Positions 1-6,945 are shown, numbered from the stretch's first letter. The stretch: 7,267 nucleotides of DNA from Acidobacteriota bacterium (GCA_003161495.1 PMOP01000427.1:2188-9454); one strand, 5' to 3'. A program made the numbers and translations. Notes: generated by a model from the sequence alone, not told the origin.

Positions 1-2496
1 GCGGAGCCGCCGAACGTGATCATCGCGCGTCCCGGCCACGACTATCGCGCGAGTCCCATCGAAGAAGTCACCGTCGCGGTGAAGGCCGACGATGAATTCG
101 GCGTTTCCGAAATGACGCTGCACTATTCCGTGAACGGCGGCCCTGAACAGACAGTCGATTTGCTCAAGCAGAAAGCCGCGAAGCAGGCCGACGGCTCCAC
201 GGTCCTTTCCCTCGAGGATTTCAAGGCGGTGCCGGGCGACGTCGTCAGCCTCTATGCGGTCGCGAAGGACGCGCATACCGAATCGCGCACCGATATTTCC
301 TTCATCCAGGCCGATCCTTTCGAGCGCGAATTCTCGCAATCCCAGGCGGCGGGCGGCGGAGGTGGTGGCGGGGGCGGCGGCATGGGCGAGCAGAACGATA
401 TCTCCCAGCGCGAAAAAGAAATCATCGCCGAAACCTGGAAGCATCAAGGCGATAAGAAAGCAACGCAGCAGGAAGCGGCCGACGCCGCAAAATTCCTTTC
501 CGGCGTGCAGGCCAAGCTGGGCGAGCAGGCGAGATCCCTTGCGGGACGCATGCAAAGCCGGGAATTGTCCCAGGAAAACGAAGAATTTAATAGTTTCGTG
601 AAAGACATGAACGCGGCCGCCGAAGCCATGGGTCCGGCTGCGCAGCAATTGCAGCAGCAAAAATGGCGCGAAGCCATGCCCAGCGAACAGAAAGCCCTTC
701 AGAACCTGCTGCGCGCCGAAGCCACGTTCCGCCAGATTCAAATTGCCTTCGGCAGTTCGGGCGGCGGAGGCGGAGCGGGGGGCGGCGCAGGGCGCGACCT
801 CGCGAGCCTGTTCGATCTGGAGCTCGACACGGAAAAAAATCAGTACGAAACGGCGCAGACCGCGGGCGGTTCCGCCAGCCAGCAGCAAAAAGAAATCGAC
901 GAAGCGCTGCAAAAGCTCGATCAGCTTGCGCGCCGCCAGGAAGAACTGGCCCAGCAGCAGGGCAACAGCGCGCAAAGCTCCGAGCAGCGCTGGCAGCAGG
1001 AAATGTTGCGCCGCCAGGCCGAAGAGCTGCAACGCCAGATGGAACAGATGGCCCGTAACAATGGCCAGAGCGGCTCAGGCTCGCAATCCAGTTCGCAGCA
1101 GCAAGGAAACGCGCAGGGCAATTCCTCTTCAGGTTCTTCGGGGCAGTCAGGCTCATCCGGACAGTCAGGTTCATCCGGCCAATCAGGTTCATCGGGACAA
1201 TCGGGCGGTGGAGGAAAGTCGGGCGATCCGCGTGTCCAACAATCGCTGGACCGGTTGCGCCAAGCGACCGACGACATGCGCCGCGCAACTTCTCCGCAAC
1301 AGAGCGAAGCTGAAGCGCGCCGCGCCGCCGACCGTTTGAAGGAAGCTACCGACTTGCTGGGCAGCATGCGCCAGCAGCAATCGTCCACGAAAGTCGATTC
1401 GCTCGCCGAAGAGGCCAGCCGCCTTACTCAGGAGGAGCGCGACCAAACCGGCCGCATTCAGCAAGCTTTCGGACAGGGGATGGGAACGCAGTCGGGAACG
1501 CAGCAGCGCCGGAAACTCGCCGACGATCGCGAGAAACTTGCGAACGATCTCGGCGGCCTGGAAAAAAATCTGCAGGACACCGCGCGCGAACTCGCCACGC
1601 AGAATCAGAACGCCGCCTCCACCAAGTTACGCGAAGCGCTCGGCGACATGCAGCAATCCGATCTGCGCGCGCGCATTCAGCGCGGCGCCGACTGGATGCG
1701 CCGCGGCATCGATCCCAATGCAAATGGAATGGAACCTGAAATCGCCGCCGGAATGCAGCGCCTCGAAAAAGGGTTGCATGACGCGCAGCAGGCAATGGGT
1801 TCCGCTCCGCAGCAGGGGAACGATTCGCAACAGGGGATCGAAACCGCGCTCAATCGCGTGGAGCGGCTGCGCAACCAGCTTGGCGGCCCGTCGCGCGACA
1901 ACCAGGGACGCCAGCAGGGGCAGGGGCAGCAGGCCGGCCAAGGACAGGGGCAGGGCGGCAGTCAACAGTTTGGCCGGGGAAATCAGGGCGGCGGGAATCC
2001 AAACGGCGGGCCGGGCGCAAGGATCGGTGGCGGCGATAACAGCGGATCGTACGGTAACACGTACTCAGGCGGCGGTGGCAATGGCACCGTATACGGCAAT
2101 CTAGATACTGGAAATAACACGCCCCGAGGAGGACCGCCAGTCCAGCCCGACAATTCCCCGGTTCCGCCGCAACGCGCCTATGACGACAGCCTGCGCGATT
2201 TGAATCAGCTTCGCCAGGCGGTACGCGACGATCCAGAAATGGCCAAGCAAGTCCAGGAACTCATCCAGGAAATGGAGCGCCTCGATCCGAGCCGCTTCCC
2301 CGGCAACCCGGCGCTCGTCGAGCAACTGCATTCCCAGGTGCTTGCCGATGTGGATAAACTGGAACTGCAGTTGCGGCGCCAGCTCGATGACAAGGATTCC
2401 GGCCAGGTGCGCAGCGGCGACACGAAAACGGTGCCACAGGGTTACGAGGAATCCGTCGCCGAGTATTACCGCCGTTTGAGCAAGAATACCAAGTAG
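1..2496 (+). CDS. DUF4175-like Gln/Gly-rich coiled-coil protein, C-terminal 831 residues (5' end outside window)
   Basis: The frame is open from base 1 (it reads AEPPNVIIARPG), so the GTG at 16 is internal and the gene begins upstream of the window. Visible residues 1-110 look like a beta-sandwich/Ig-like domain (DDEFGVSEMTLHYSVNGG, then VSLYAVAKDAHTESRTD). A run of ten glycines follows (bases 352-381), then long charged and Gln-rich helices likely to form coiled coils. The segment LFDLELDTEKNQYET, near residue 275, resembles a motif I recall from DUF4175-type proteins. Next come a tandem GSSGQS linker, more helices, a Gly/Gln/Asn-rich low-complexity stretch (about residues 635-715), and a helical C-terminal domain ending in PQGYEESVAEYYRRLSKN. 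Family members usually carry N-terminal membrane helices and sit beside MoxR ATPase, DUF58 and VWA genes; that is family knowledge and is not visible here. An envelope role is inferred and the biochemical function is unknown. The stop TAG lies five bases before the next reading frame. Confidence 0.8.
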   Translation, partial: AEPPNVIIARPGHDYRASPIEEVTVAVKADDEFGVSEMTLHYSVNGGPEQTVDLLKQKAAKQADGSTVLSLEDFKAVPGDVVSLYAVAKDAHTESRTDISFIQADPFEREFSQSQAAGGGGGGGGGGMGEQNDISQREKEIIAETWKHQGDKKATQQEAADAAKFLSGVQAKLGEQARSLAGRMQSRELSQENEEFNSFVKDMNAAAEAMGPAAQQLQQQKWREAMPSEQKALQNLLRAEATFRQIQIAFGSSGGGGGAGGGAGRDLASLFDLELDTEKNQYETAQTAGGSASQQQKEIDEALQKLDQLARRQEELAQQQGNSAQSSEQRWQQEMLRRQAEELQRQMEQMARNNGQSGSGSQSSSQQQGNAQGNSSSGSSGQSGSSGQSGSSGQSGSSGQSGGGGKSGDPRVQQSLDRLRQATDDMRRATSPQQSEAEARRAADRLKEATDLLGSMRQQQSSTKVDSLAEEASRLTQEERDQTGRIQQAFGQGMGTQSGTQQRRKLADDREKLANDLGGLEKNLQDTARELATQNQNAASTKLREALGDMQQSDLRARIQRGADWMRRGIDPNANGMEPEIAAGMQRLEKGLHDAQQAMGSAPQQGNDSQQGIETALNRVERLRNQLGGPSRDNQGRQQGQGQQAGQGQGQGGSQQFGRGNQGGGNPNGGPGARIGGGDNSGSYGNTYSGGGGNGTVYGNLDTGNNTPRGGPPVQPDNSPVPPQRAYDDSLRDLNQLRQAVRDDPEMAKQVQELIQEMERLDPSRFPGNPALVEQLHSQVLADVDKLELQLRRQLDDKDSGQVRSGDTKTVPQGYEESVAEYYRRLSKNTK
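1132..1203 (+). repeat. Tandem 18-bp repeat, four units, encoding (GSSGQS)x4
   Basis: Four consecutive 18-base units start at 1132, 1150, 1168 and 1186, each reading Gly-Ser-Ser-Gly-Gln-Ser in the frame of the DUF4175-like gene. Most differences between units are synonymous third-base changes, so the array is in frame and has been kept as protein. It forms a flexible linker between predicted helical regions. Unit number could vary between strains by slippage without breaking the frame. Confidence 0.9.
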
Positions 2497-2501
2497 AGGG
2501 A

Positions 2502-3704
2502 TTGCGGGTTTTTAGTAGCATAGGCTTCAGCCTGTGGGGTTCGAATTTTCTCCAGCACAAAACCCACGGTGAATCTAAGCGGCGCATCGCCGAATGGATC
2601 ACGCGCCTGCCCCAGGAATACGAAATTCATATTTACAGCCAGCACGTCGAGGATGTGGATCTCACGCGCATGCGCTGGCACCGGATTCCGCGGATTCCCG
2701 GGCCGCACCTTTTAAATTTTCTTTGGTGGCTCGCCGCGAATCACCTCTGGCGATGGTGGGACGCGCACGTGCGCGGGCTTCGTCCCGATCTGGTGCACAC
2801 GGCGGGAACGAATTGCTGGGACGCGGATCTGATCTCCATCCACATCGTCTTTGCCGAATTTGTGCGTATGTCCGAACATGAATTGCGGTTCCGTGGAAGT
2901 CCGATTCGTTTCTGGCCCAGGTTGCTTCATCGTAGGCTTTACCACCGGCTGATTATTTTTCTGGAACGCCGCATGTACACGAACCCGAAGACCGGCCTGA
3001 TTTTGATTGCGAAAAAAACCGCGGACGATTTGAAACGTCATTACGGCATCAGCGGCCCTTTGCCGATTGTCTACATCGGTCTCGACCATAAGATTTTCAA
3101 CCGGGAGGTGAGGCTTCGCAACAGACCTGAGGTCCGAGCGCAACTCGGCTTCAGCGAAGACAAATTTGTTCTGGTGCTGGTCGGCAACGATTGGAAGAAG
3201 AAGGGCCTGGTAGCTCTGATTGAAGCGCTCGCGCAACTAAAGGATCTGCCGCTGGCACTCGTCGTTGCAGGAAAAGACGATTCGGCGCCCTACCAAAGCC
3301 GGATTCGAGAGCTGGGACTGGAGGGAAAAGTGACGTTTTGCCCTTCTCGCGCGGACGTGCAATGGTATTACGCCGCCGCCGATGTGTATGTTGGTCCATC
3401 GCTGGAAGGCACGTTTGCGCAGCCTCCCGCCGAAGCCATGGCGTGCGGCTTGCCCGTAATCACCACGGCGACGAACGGAACAGCCGAAATCATGACCGAT
3501 GGCGTCGACGGATTAATTCTGCAGGATCCCAATGATGTGGCGGGCCTTGCTGAACGCATCCGATGGCTATACGAACATCCCGAACAAAGGGAGAGCCTGG
3601 GCGCGAAAGCCGCGGTGACCGCCGCGGAATATACGTGGGACCGGAATGGCGTGGAGATGCGAGCCATTTTTGCGAATGCGCTTGCCCGTCGCGCACGCAA
3701 ATAA
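2502..3704 (+). CDS. Glycosyltransferase family 4 (GT-B fold), N-terminus apparently repeat-derived
   Basis: This is a 400-residue GT-B glycosyltransferase, predicted to be cytosolic or membrane-associated and to transfer a sugar from an activated donor to a lipid- or polysaccharide-linked acceptor; donor and acceptor cannot be told. The C-terminal donor domain is clear: VLVGNDWKKKGL (224-236), a strand LALVVAGKD (251-259), WYYAAADVYVGPS (288-300) and the acidic motif LEGTFAQPPAEAMACGLPV (301-319). That motif has two glutamates (E302, E311) eight residues apart instead of the more usual seven, then TNGTAEI. The N-terminal domain is recognisable from RRIAEWITRL (27-36) and EIHIYSQ (41-47). Residues about 3-25 fall inside a dispersed repeat (2510-2578) and lack the usual first strand and Gly-rich loop. 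The TTG at 2502 is a poor start: AGAGGG lies only one base before it, and the first in-frame ATG is at 2670, inside the fold. The gene may be translationally coupled to the upstream one, or may have lost its true 5' end. Confidence 0.85.
   Translation: MRVFSSIGFSLWGSNFLQHKTHGESKRRIAEWITRLPQEYEIHIYSQHVEDVDLTRMRWHRIPRIPGPHLLNFLWWLAANHLWRWWDAHVRGLRPDLVHTAGTNCWDADLISIHIVFAEFVRMSEHELRFRGSPIRFWPRLLHRRLYHRLIIFLERRMYTNPKTGLILIAKKTADDLKRHYGISGPLPIVYIGLDHKIFNREVRLRNRPEVRAQLGFSEDKFVLVLVGNDWKKKGLVALIEALAQLKDLPLALVVAGKDDSAPYQSRIRELGLEGKVTFCPSRADVQWYYAAADVYVGPSLEGTFAQPPAEAMACGLPVITTATNGTAEIMTDGVDGLILQDPNDVAGLAERIRWLYEHPEQRESLGAKAAVTAAEYTWDRNGVEMRAIFANALARRARK
2510..2578 (+). repeat. REP-like dispersed palindromic repeat, copy 1
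   Basis: The first 32 bases (2510-2541) match 6870-6901 with two differences. The core AGGCTTCAGCCT (2522-2533) can form a small hairpin. A degenerate right arm (AAAACCCACGGTGAATCTAA, about 2559-2578) is roughly complementary to the left arm, giving an imperfect dyad about 70 bases long. It lies just after the stop of the upstream gene and covers the first codons of the glycosyltransferase frame. Elements of this sort resemble REP/RAYT-associated repeats; no transposase is in the window and that kinship is inferred. Confidence 0.7.
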
Positions 3705-3721
3705 AATGACGGGCACTCAAG

Positions 3722-3733
3722 CCAGCATGCTGG
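3722..3733. other. Perfect 12-bp palindrome in intergenic region
   Basis: CCAGCATGCTGG is self-complementary over all 12 bases. It sits 17 bases after the glycosyltransferase stop and about 65 bases before the start of the LolA-like gene. There is no loop and no T-tract, so it is not a normal intrinsic terminator. It could be a binding site for a dimeric regulator of the downstream gene, or chance. The rest of the 93-base gap shows no clear -35/-10 promoter. Confidence 0.3.
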
Positions 3734-3782
3734 ATTTCTCACGAACCCATGCTGCACAATACGCAATGCCTGCATCCAAAGT

Positions 3783-3789
3783 AAGGAAG
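3783..3789 (+). promoter_or_regulatory. Ribosome binding site of the LolA-like gene
   Basis: AAGGAAG lies eight bases before the ATG at 3798, a good Shine-Dalgarno match and spacing. It fixes this ATG as the start, which also puts a signal peptide at the N-terminus. Confidence 0.65.
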
Positions 3790-3797
3790 CGGATTCC

Positions 3798-4664
3798 ATG
3801 ATTCAAAAACCAAATGTCCTGGCCGCGTGTTGCGCGCTCGTTTTGCTTCTCGGCGCGTCGCCTGCTTCTGCGCGCGCGCAGGATGCCGGCCCGATGCAAC
3901 CGCCGGAGTCGACAAAGTTTCCGGCGCCTCCGCCTTCCGCCAAGCCCGAACCGCCTACGCTGCCTCCGGACGAAATCATTCGACGATTCGCGGCGAAAGA
4001 GGACGAAATGGTGAGCGCCATCAAGGGCTACACCTTTCAAAAAGACGTCCGCATCCAGGAGATCGGCTCCGACAATAAGCCCGCCGGCCAGGTCGAAATC
4101 GTCACGCAGCTGCGAGTTTCTCCCGAGGGCAAAATGTATGAAAAGCCTGTGAGCCGAAAGCCATCGACGCTCCACAGTCTGGATTTGCAAAGGGGAGACG
4201 CCGATCTGCTCGCGCCGACGCCAATGTTTCCGCTGACCACCGCGATGCTTCCGAAATACGTAATCACGTACGGCGGCAAACAGCCGCTCGACGAATTGAA
4301 CGCCTACTTTTTCACGGTGAAACCCCGCGCCCTGGATCGCGCCCGCGCCTATTTTTCCGGGGTCGTTTGGGTGGATGTGCAGGATCTGGTGATCGTGAAG
4401 ACCATGGGCAAGTGGGTCACCGAACTTGGCGACGTAACTGCCAGCGATTTACCGTTCACAGTTTTCGAGACGTATCGCCAGCAAGTCGGCAAAAATTTGT
4501 GGTTCCCCGCCTATTCGCGGTCCGACGATACCTTCCAGGCAGGTAATACCAGCGTGCCCATCCGCGTCATCGTCAAGTGGACCGATTTCACTCCTCAGGC
4601 GAGCGCGCCCGCGCCGGATTCGCCTGCGATCGCGACGCCTTCCGACAATAAGGGAACGCAGTAG
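3798..4664 (+). CDS. Secreted outer-membrane lipoprotein-sorting (LolA/LolB-fold) like protein
   Basis: This 288-residue protein is predicted to be periplasmic. Residues 1-27 form a Sec signal peptide: a short basic start, a hydrophobic core (VLAACCALVLLLGA) and a likely cut after SARA. No lipobox cysteine is placed for lipidation. A Pro-rich linker (about 32-57) follows, then a domain beginning with PDEIIRRFAAKEDEMVSAIKGYTF, which resembles the first helix and strand of LolA-type half-barrels. Later strands include YFFTVKPRALDRARAYFSGVVWVDVQDLVIVKTMG (170-204) and FETYRQQVGKNLWFPAYSRSDD (223-244). This pattern matches proteins often annotated as outer membrane lipoprotein-sorting proteins in Acidobacteriota. 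A true chaperone role is not shown; a lipid- or lipoprotein-binding role is inferred from the fold. The C-terminal 20 residues are Pro/Ala-rich and probably disordered. It is 93 bases downstream of the glycosyltransferase and may have its own promoter. Confidence 0.75.
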   Translation: MIQKPNVLAACCALVLLLGASPASARAQDAGPMQPPESTKFPAPPPSAKPEPPTLPPDEIIRRFAAKEDEMVSAIKGYTFQKDVRIQEIGSDNKPAGQVEIVTQLRVSPEGKMYEKPVSRKPSTLHSLDLQRGDADLLAPTPMFPLTTAMLPKYVITYGGKQPLDELNAYFFTVKPRALDRARAYFSGVVWVDVQDLVIVKTMGKWVTELGDVTASDLPFTVFETYRQQVGKNLWFPAYSRSDDTFQAGNTSVPIRVIVKWTDFTPQASAPAPDSPAIATPSDNKGTQ

Positions 4665-4690
4665 CTCCTGCGTCGCGAAACTTACTTCCA

Positions 4691-5731
4691 TCAATTTTCA
4701 GATTTGTGCCGCAGCGTCGGCCTTTCGGGTTCTTCCGGGGGTTTTTCCTGCGGCTTTTCACCGGGAGGAGGAGCGGGAGGTTTCGGCGGCGCCAATATCC
4801 ACTGGAAGCCGCCATCATAATCGACTTTGGCCATCGTAAGCTTTGTCTCCGGCGGAGTAATTGCCGGAATCGCCGCCTTCAAGAAATTGACAATGCTCGC
4901 AGCGTCGGATTTCTGGCTTTGTCCTTCGACGGCGAGCGCCAGGGATTTCGCCTGGACATCATTCGCCGTGCGGATTTTCGATACGCGCGCATCGTTTTGC
5001 TGAAGAAGATCGAGAAGTTCAGGCTCGCCGGTGGCGCGATTTTCCGGCGGATAGCGCACTTCCATGAACGTTTTTGGCTTGCCTTTCTCCGGAGGATAAA
5101 GCTGGTCGTAGCTCGGGCGCAAAACACGCGTCCGCCAAATACCGTTTCCGAGGTCGTCCTGCCGTATGCGGTAGTCGATGGTCCAGGCCTCGGGGCCGTA
5201 ATCCCGCACAAATCCCGCGAGGACGATGCGGATCAACGGTTCGTCCTCGCCCAAATTAATTTTGTGGTGCAATTGTCCGGCGAGCACGCGAATCCGTTCG
5301 AGCACGGCGATGCCGACGGACTCGATATCGCTTGCGCGAAAACCGGTATCCTTCTGGCCGCCGGTATTCAACGCCGCGGCGACGAGGCCGCGAAATTCGT
5401 CGTCGAGCCGCACGGGCTTGTCCTTGGAATCCGGCTGCACCCATTCGACCGCGCCAAGCATCACGCCCATGCGCTCCACGGAAAGTATGTCGATGGTGGG
5501 AGGCTGCGAACCCGCCTCGCCGTGCGCGTCCATCGCCGCCAAAATGATTCCGTCCTTCGCCGCGCAAATCACGACCCGCCCCTCGGCCAGATTCACGGCG
5601 ACTTCCTGATCGCCGGACTCCTGCGCGAATGCGGACGGAGCTAGAAACCACAGATGCACACAGATGAACACGGATAAAATCAAAAAAATGGAAGGCAACG
5701 AAAATTCGAGTTTGGGGTTTCGTTTCGCCAT
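4691..5731 (-). CDS. Exported protein of unknown function with Pro-rich C-terminus
   Basis: I do not recognise a named family. The product is 346 residues from the ATG at 5731; a GTG at 5737 would add two residues, but GGA lies nine bases before the ATG and only three before the GTG, so the ATG is preferred. Residues 1-36 are a signal peptide (basic MAKRNPK, a long hydrophobic core, cut after PSAFA). Its core residues 20-29 ([10 protein letters not shown]) are encoded by a dispersed CACAGATG-type repeat. The mature part begins with beta-rich sequence (VAVNLAEGRVVICAAKDGIILAAMDA, 44-69), faintly like the first strands of Ntn hydrolases but without a processed N-terminal Thr. A hydrophobic and charged middle follows (LIRIVLAGFVRDYGPEAWTIDYRIR, 166-190), then a Pro/Glu-rich tail (315-338). 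It is likely periplasmic. It lies 41 bases downstream of pta on the same strand, so the two may be co-transcribed, and it converges on the LolA-like gene with a 26-base gap. Confidence 0.75.
   Translation of the reverse strand: MAKRNPKLEFSLPSIFLILSVFICVHLWFLAPSAFAQESGDQEVAVNLAEGRVVICAAKDGIILAAMDAHGEAGSQPPTIDILSVERMGVMLGAVEWVQPDSKDKPVRLDDEFRGLVAAALNTGGQKDTGFRASDIESVGIAVLERIRVLAGQLHHKINLGEDEPLIRIVLAGFVRDYGPEAWTIDYRIRQDDLGNGIWRTRVLRPSYDQLYPPEKGKPKTFMEVRYPPENRATGEPELLDLLQQNDARVSKIRTANDVQAKSLALAVEGQSQKSDAASIVNFLKAAIPAITPPETKLTMAKVDYDGGFQWILAPPKPPAPPPGEKPQEKPPEEPERPTLRHKSEN
5646..5675 (+). repeat. CACAGATG-type dispersed repeat, left copy (inside signal-peptide codons)
   Basis: Three roughly 10-base units, two CACAGATG-type and one degenerate, run from 5646 to 5675. 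The 30 bases match the reverse complement of 5772-5801 at 27 positions. The copy lies inside the exported-protein gene and, read on the - strand, encodes residues 20-29 of its signal peptide. I associate repeats of this type with many short spurious reading frames in environmental bacterial genomes. Confidence 0.8.
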
Positions 5732-5771
5732 GGTCACAATTCCGTAAACAGAAATCTTTATCTTTTTCTTA

Positions 5772-5801
5772 ATCAGTGTTTATCTGTGTTCATCTGTGGT
5801 T
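5772..5801 (-). repeat. CACAGATG-type dispersed repeat, right copy (inverted; end of pta)
   Basis: This is the inverted partner of 5646-5675 (27 of 30 bases identical as reverse complement), with 96 bases between the copies. On the - strand it encodes the last eight residues of pta (PQMNTDKH) and the TGA stop. The interval between the copies holds the ribosome binding region, start codon and first 18 codons of the exported-protein gene. Confidence 0.8.
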
Positions 5802-6822
5802 GCAAAGATTTTTCTTTGCGCGCGATGGCCTGCAACGCCGTGAATGCCACGACGTTGGCGACATCTTCCGCCGAACATCCTCGCGAAAGATCGTTTGCCG
5901 GGCGGTCCAGGCCTTGCAGAATCGGGCCCAGCGCCACGGCGCCACCCAGCCTCTCCACAAGTTTGTAGGCGATGTTGCCCGAGTCGAGATCGGGGAAGAT
6001 CAGCACATTCGCATGCCCGGCGACGGGCGAGCCCGGAGCCTTTGAATTTGCCACGCGCGGCACGAGCGCCGCATCCGCCTGGAGTTCGCCATCCGCGGCC
6101 AGTTCCGGCGCGCGCGCCTTCAGGATGCGCAGCGCCTCCCTGACTTTTTCAACGCGCGCGTGCTTGCCCGAGCCTTTGGTGGAAAAGGACAGCAACGCGA
6201 CGCGCGGCTCGGCATCGAGAATCGTCCGCGCATTTTCCGCCGTGGCGCGCGCGATTTCGGCAAGCTGCTCGGAGCTTGGGTCCGGCACCACCGCGCAATC
6301 GGCGAAGAGCAGCGCGCCGGAATTTCCCAACTCCAGTTCCGGACGCCCCGAAATGATCATGAGAAAAAAACTGGAAACCAGCATCGCCTCGGGCGCAAGC
6401 CCGATCGCGTGAAGAGCCGCGCGCACGGTTTCCCCCGTGGTGTTGGCCGCTCCTCCCACCGTCCCATCGGCATCGCCGGCGGCCACGCTCAACGCCGCAA
6501 AATAAAGCGGGCGCCGCGCGATGTCTCGCGCCTCGTCCAGGGAAATTCCGTGCGCGCGGCGGCGATCGTAATAAATCTGCGCATAGGTCTCGGCGCGGGG
6601 GCTCGTTGCGGGATCCTCGATCGCCACGTCGCCCATCGCCAGATGCAAATCCGCGGCGACCGAATCCATGATTTGTTTGCGGCCAAGCAAGGTAATTTTC
6701 GCGAAGCCTTCGCGGGCAATTGCGGCCGCGGCGGAGACGATGCGCGGGTCTTCGCCCTCGGGCAAGACGATGTGCTGGAGCTGGACGCGCGCGCGCGATT
6801 TGAGTTTTTCGATCAGTGTCAC
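5773..6822 (-). CDS. pta: Phosphate acetyltransferase (EC 2.3.1.8)
   Basis: This 349-residue cytosolic enzyme interconverts acetyl-CoA plus phosphate with acetyl phosphate plus CoA, normally paired with acetate kinase (not in this window). The length fits the short, single-domain Pta class. Family motifs in order: [10 protein letters not shown] (20-29), [22 protein letters not shown] (116-137 region), FADCAV (173-178), LSFSTKGS (211-218), [10 protein letters not shown] (246-255), [17 protein letters not shown] (276-292) and [17 protein letters not shown] (299-315). By comparison with the Methanosarcina enzyme, S313, R314 and D320 match the catalytic or CoA/phosphate-binding Ser, Arg and Asp. 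The start is GTG at 6822: an in-frame stop lies four codons upstream, so no longer start exists. No strong Shine-Dalgarno is seen. The last eight residues (PQMNTDKH) come from a dispersed repeat and are probably a non-native tail after IARKEKSLQ. Confidence 0.95.
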   Translation of the reverse strand: MTLIEKLKSRARVQLQHIVLPEGEDPRIVSAAAAIAREGFAKITLLGRKQIMDSVAADLHLAMGDVAIEDPATSPRAETYAQIYYDRRRAHGISLDEARDIARRPLYFAALSVAAGDADGTVGGAANTTGETVRAALHAIGLAPEAMLVSSFFLMIISGRPELELGNSGALLFADCAVVPDPSSEQLAEIARATAENARTILDAEPRVALLSFSTKGSGKHARVEKVREALRILKARAPELAADGELQADAALVPRVANSKAPGSPVAGHANVLIFPDLDSGNIAYKLVERLGGAVALGPILQGLDRPANDLSRGCSAEDVANVVAFTALQAIARKEKSLQPQMNTDKH

Positions 6823-6869
6823 GGCACGCTCAAGTTATCACAGGATTGCTTGAGGGAGTACTTCCGCGC

Positions 6870-6940
6870 TTTTAGTAGCACGGGCTTCAGCCTGTGGGGT
6901 TTAATTCGTGCTCACGCTAAAACCTCAGGCTATGCTTCGA
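6870..6940 (+). repeat. REP-like dispersed palindromic repeat, copy 2
   Basis: The bases 6870-6901 match 2510-2541 with two differences. Here the dyad is clearer: AGCCTGTGGGGTTT (6889-6902) pairs imperfectly with AAAACCTCAGGCT (6919-6931) around a 16-base centre, besides the small GGCTTCAGCC hairpin. It fills most of the 123-base gap between the stop of the TPR gene and the start of pta. In - strand transcripts it would form a stem-loop between the two genes; there is no T-tract, so it is more likely an RNA-stability element or inert repeat than an intrinsic terminator. Confidence 0.7.
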
Positions 6941-6945
6941 GAATC

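Noticed and set aside
1132..1203. Possible CRISPR array
   Set aside because: The units are directly adjacent 18-base repeats with no spacers and lie in a coding frame.
587..1388. Antisense frames opposite the DUF4175-like gene, one with a Pro-Asp-Glu repeat
   Set aside because: The apparent repeat is the antisense translation of the GSSGQS tandem array, so it has no independent support.
4656..4673. Hairpin ACGCAG-TAGCTC-CTGCGT at the convergent gene junction, as a terminator
   Set aside because: The stem is only six base pairs, overlaps the stop codon of the LolA-like gene and has no T-tract on either strand.
4706..5644. 312-codon open frame on the + strand opposite the exported protein
   Set aside because: It is antisense to a frame with a good signal peptide and coherent protein composition; its own product is Arg/Leu-rich without motifs.
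5803..5818. CAAAG/CTTTG inverted repeat near the pta end as a terminator
   Set aside because: It is a weak AT-rich five-base stem inside coding sequence just before the stop, with no GC stem.
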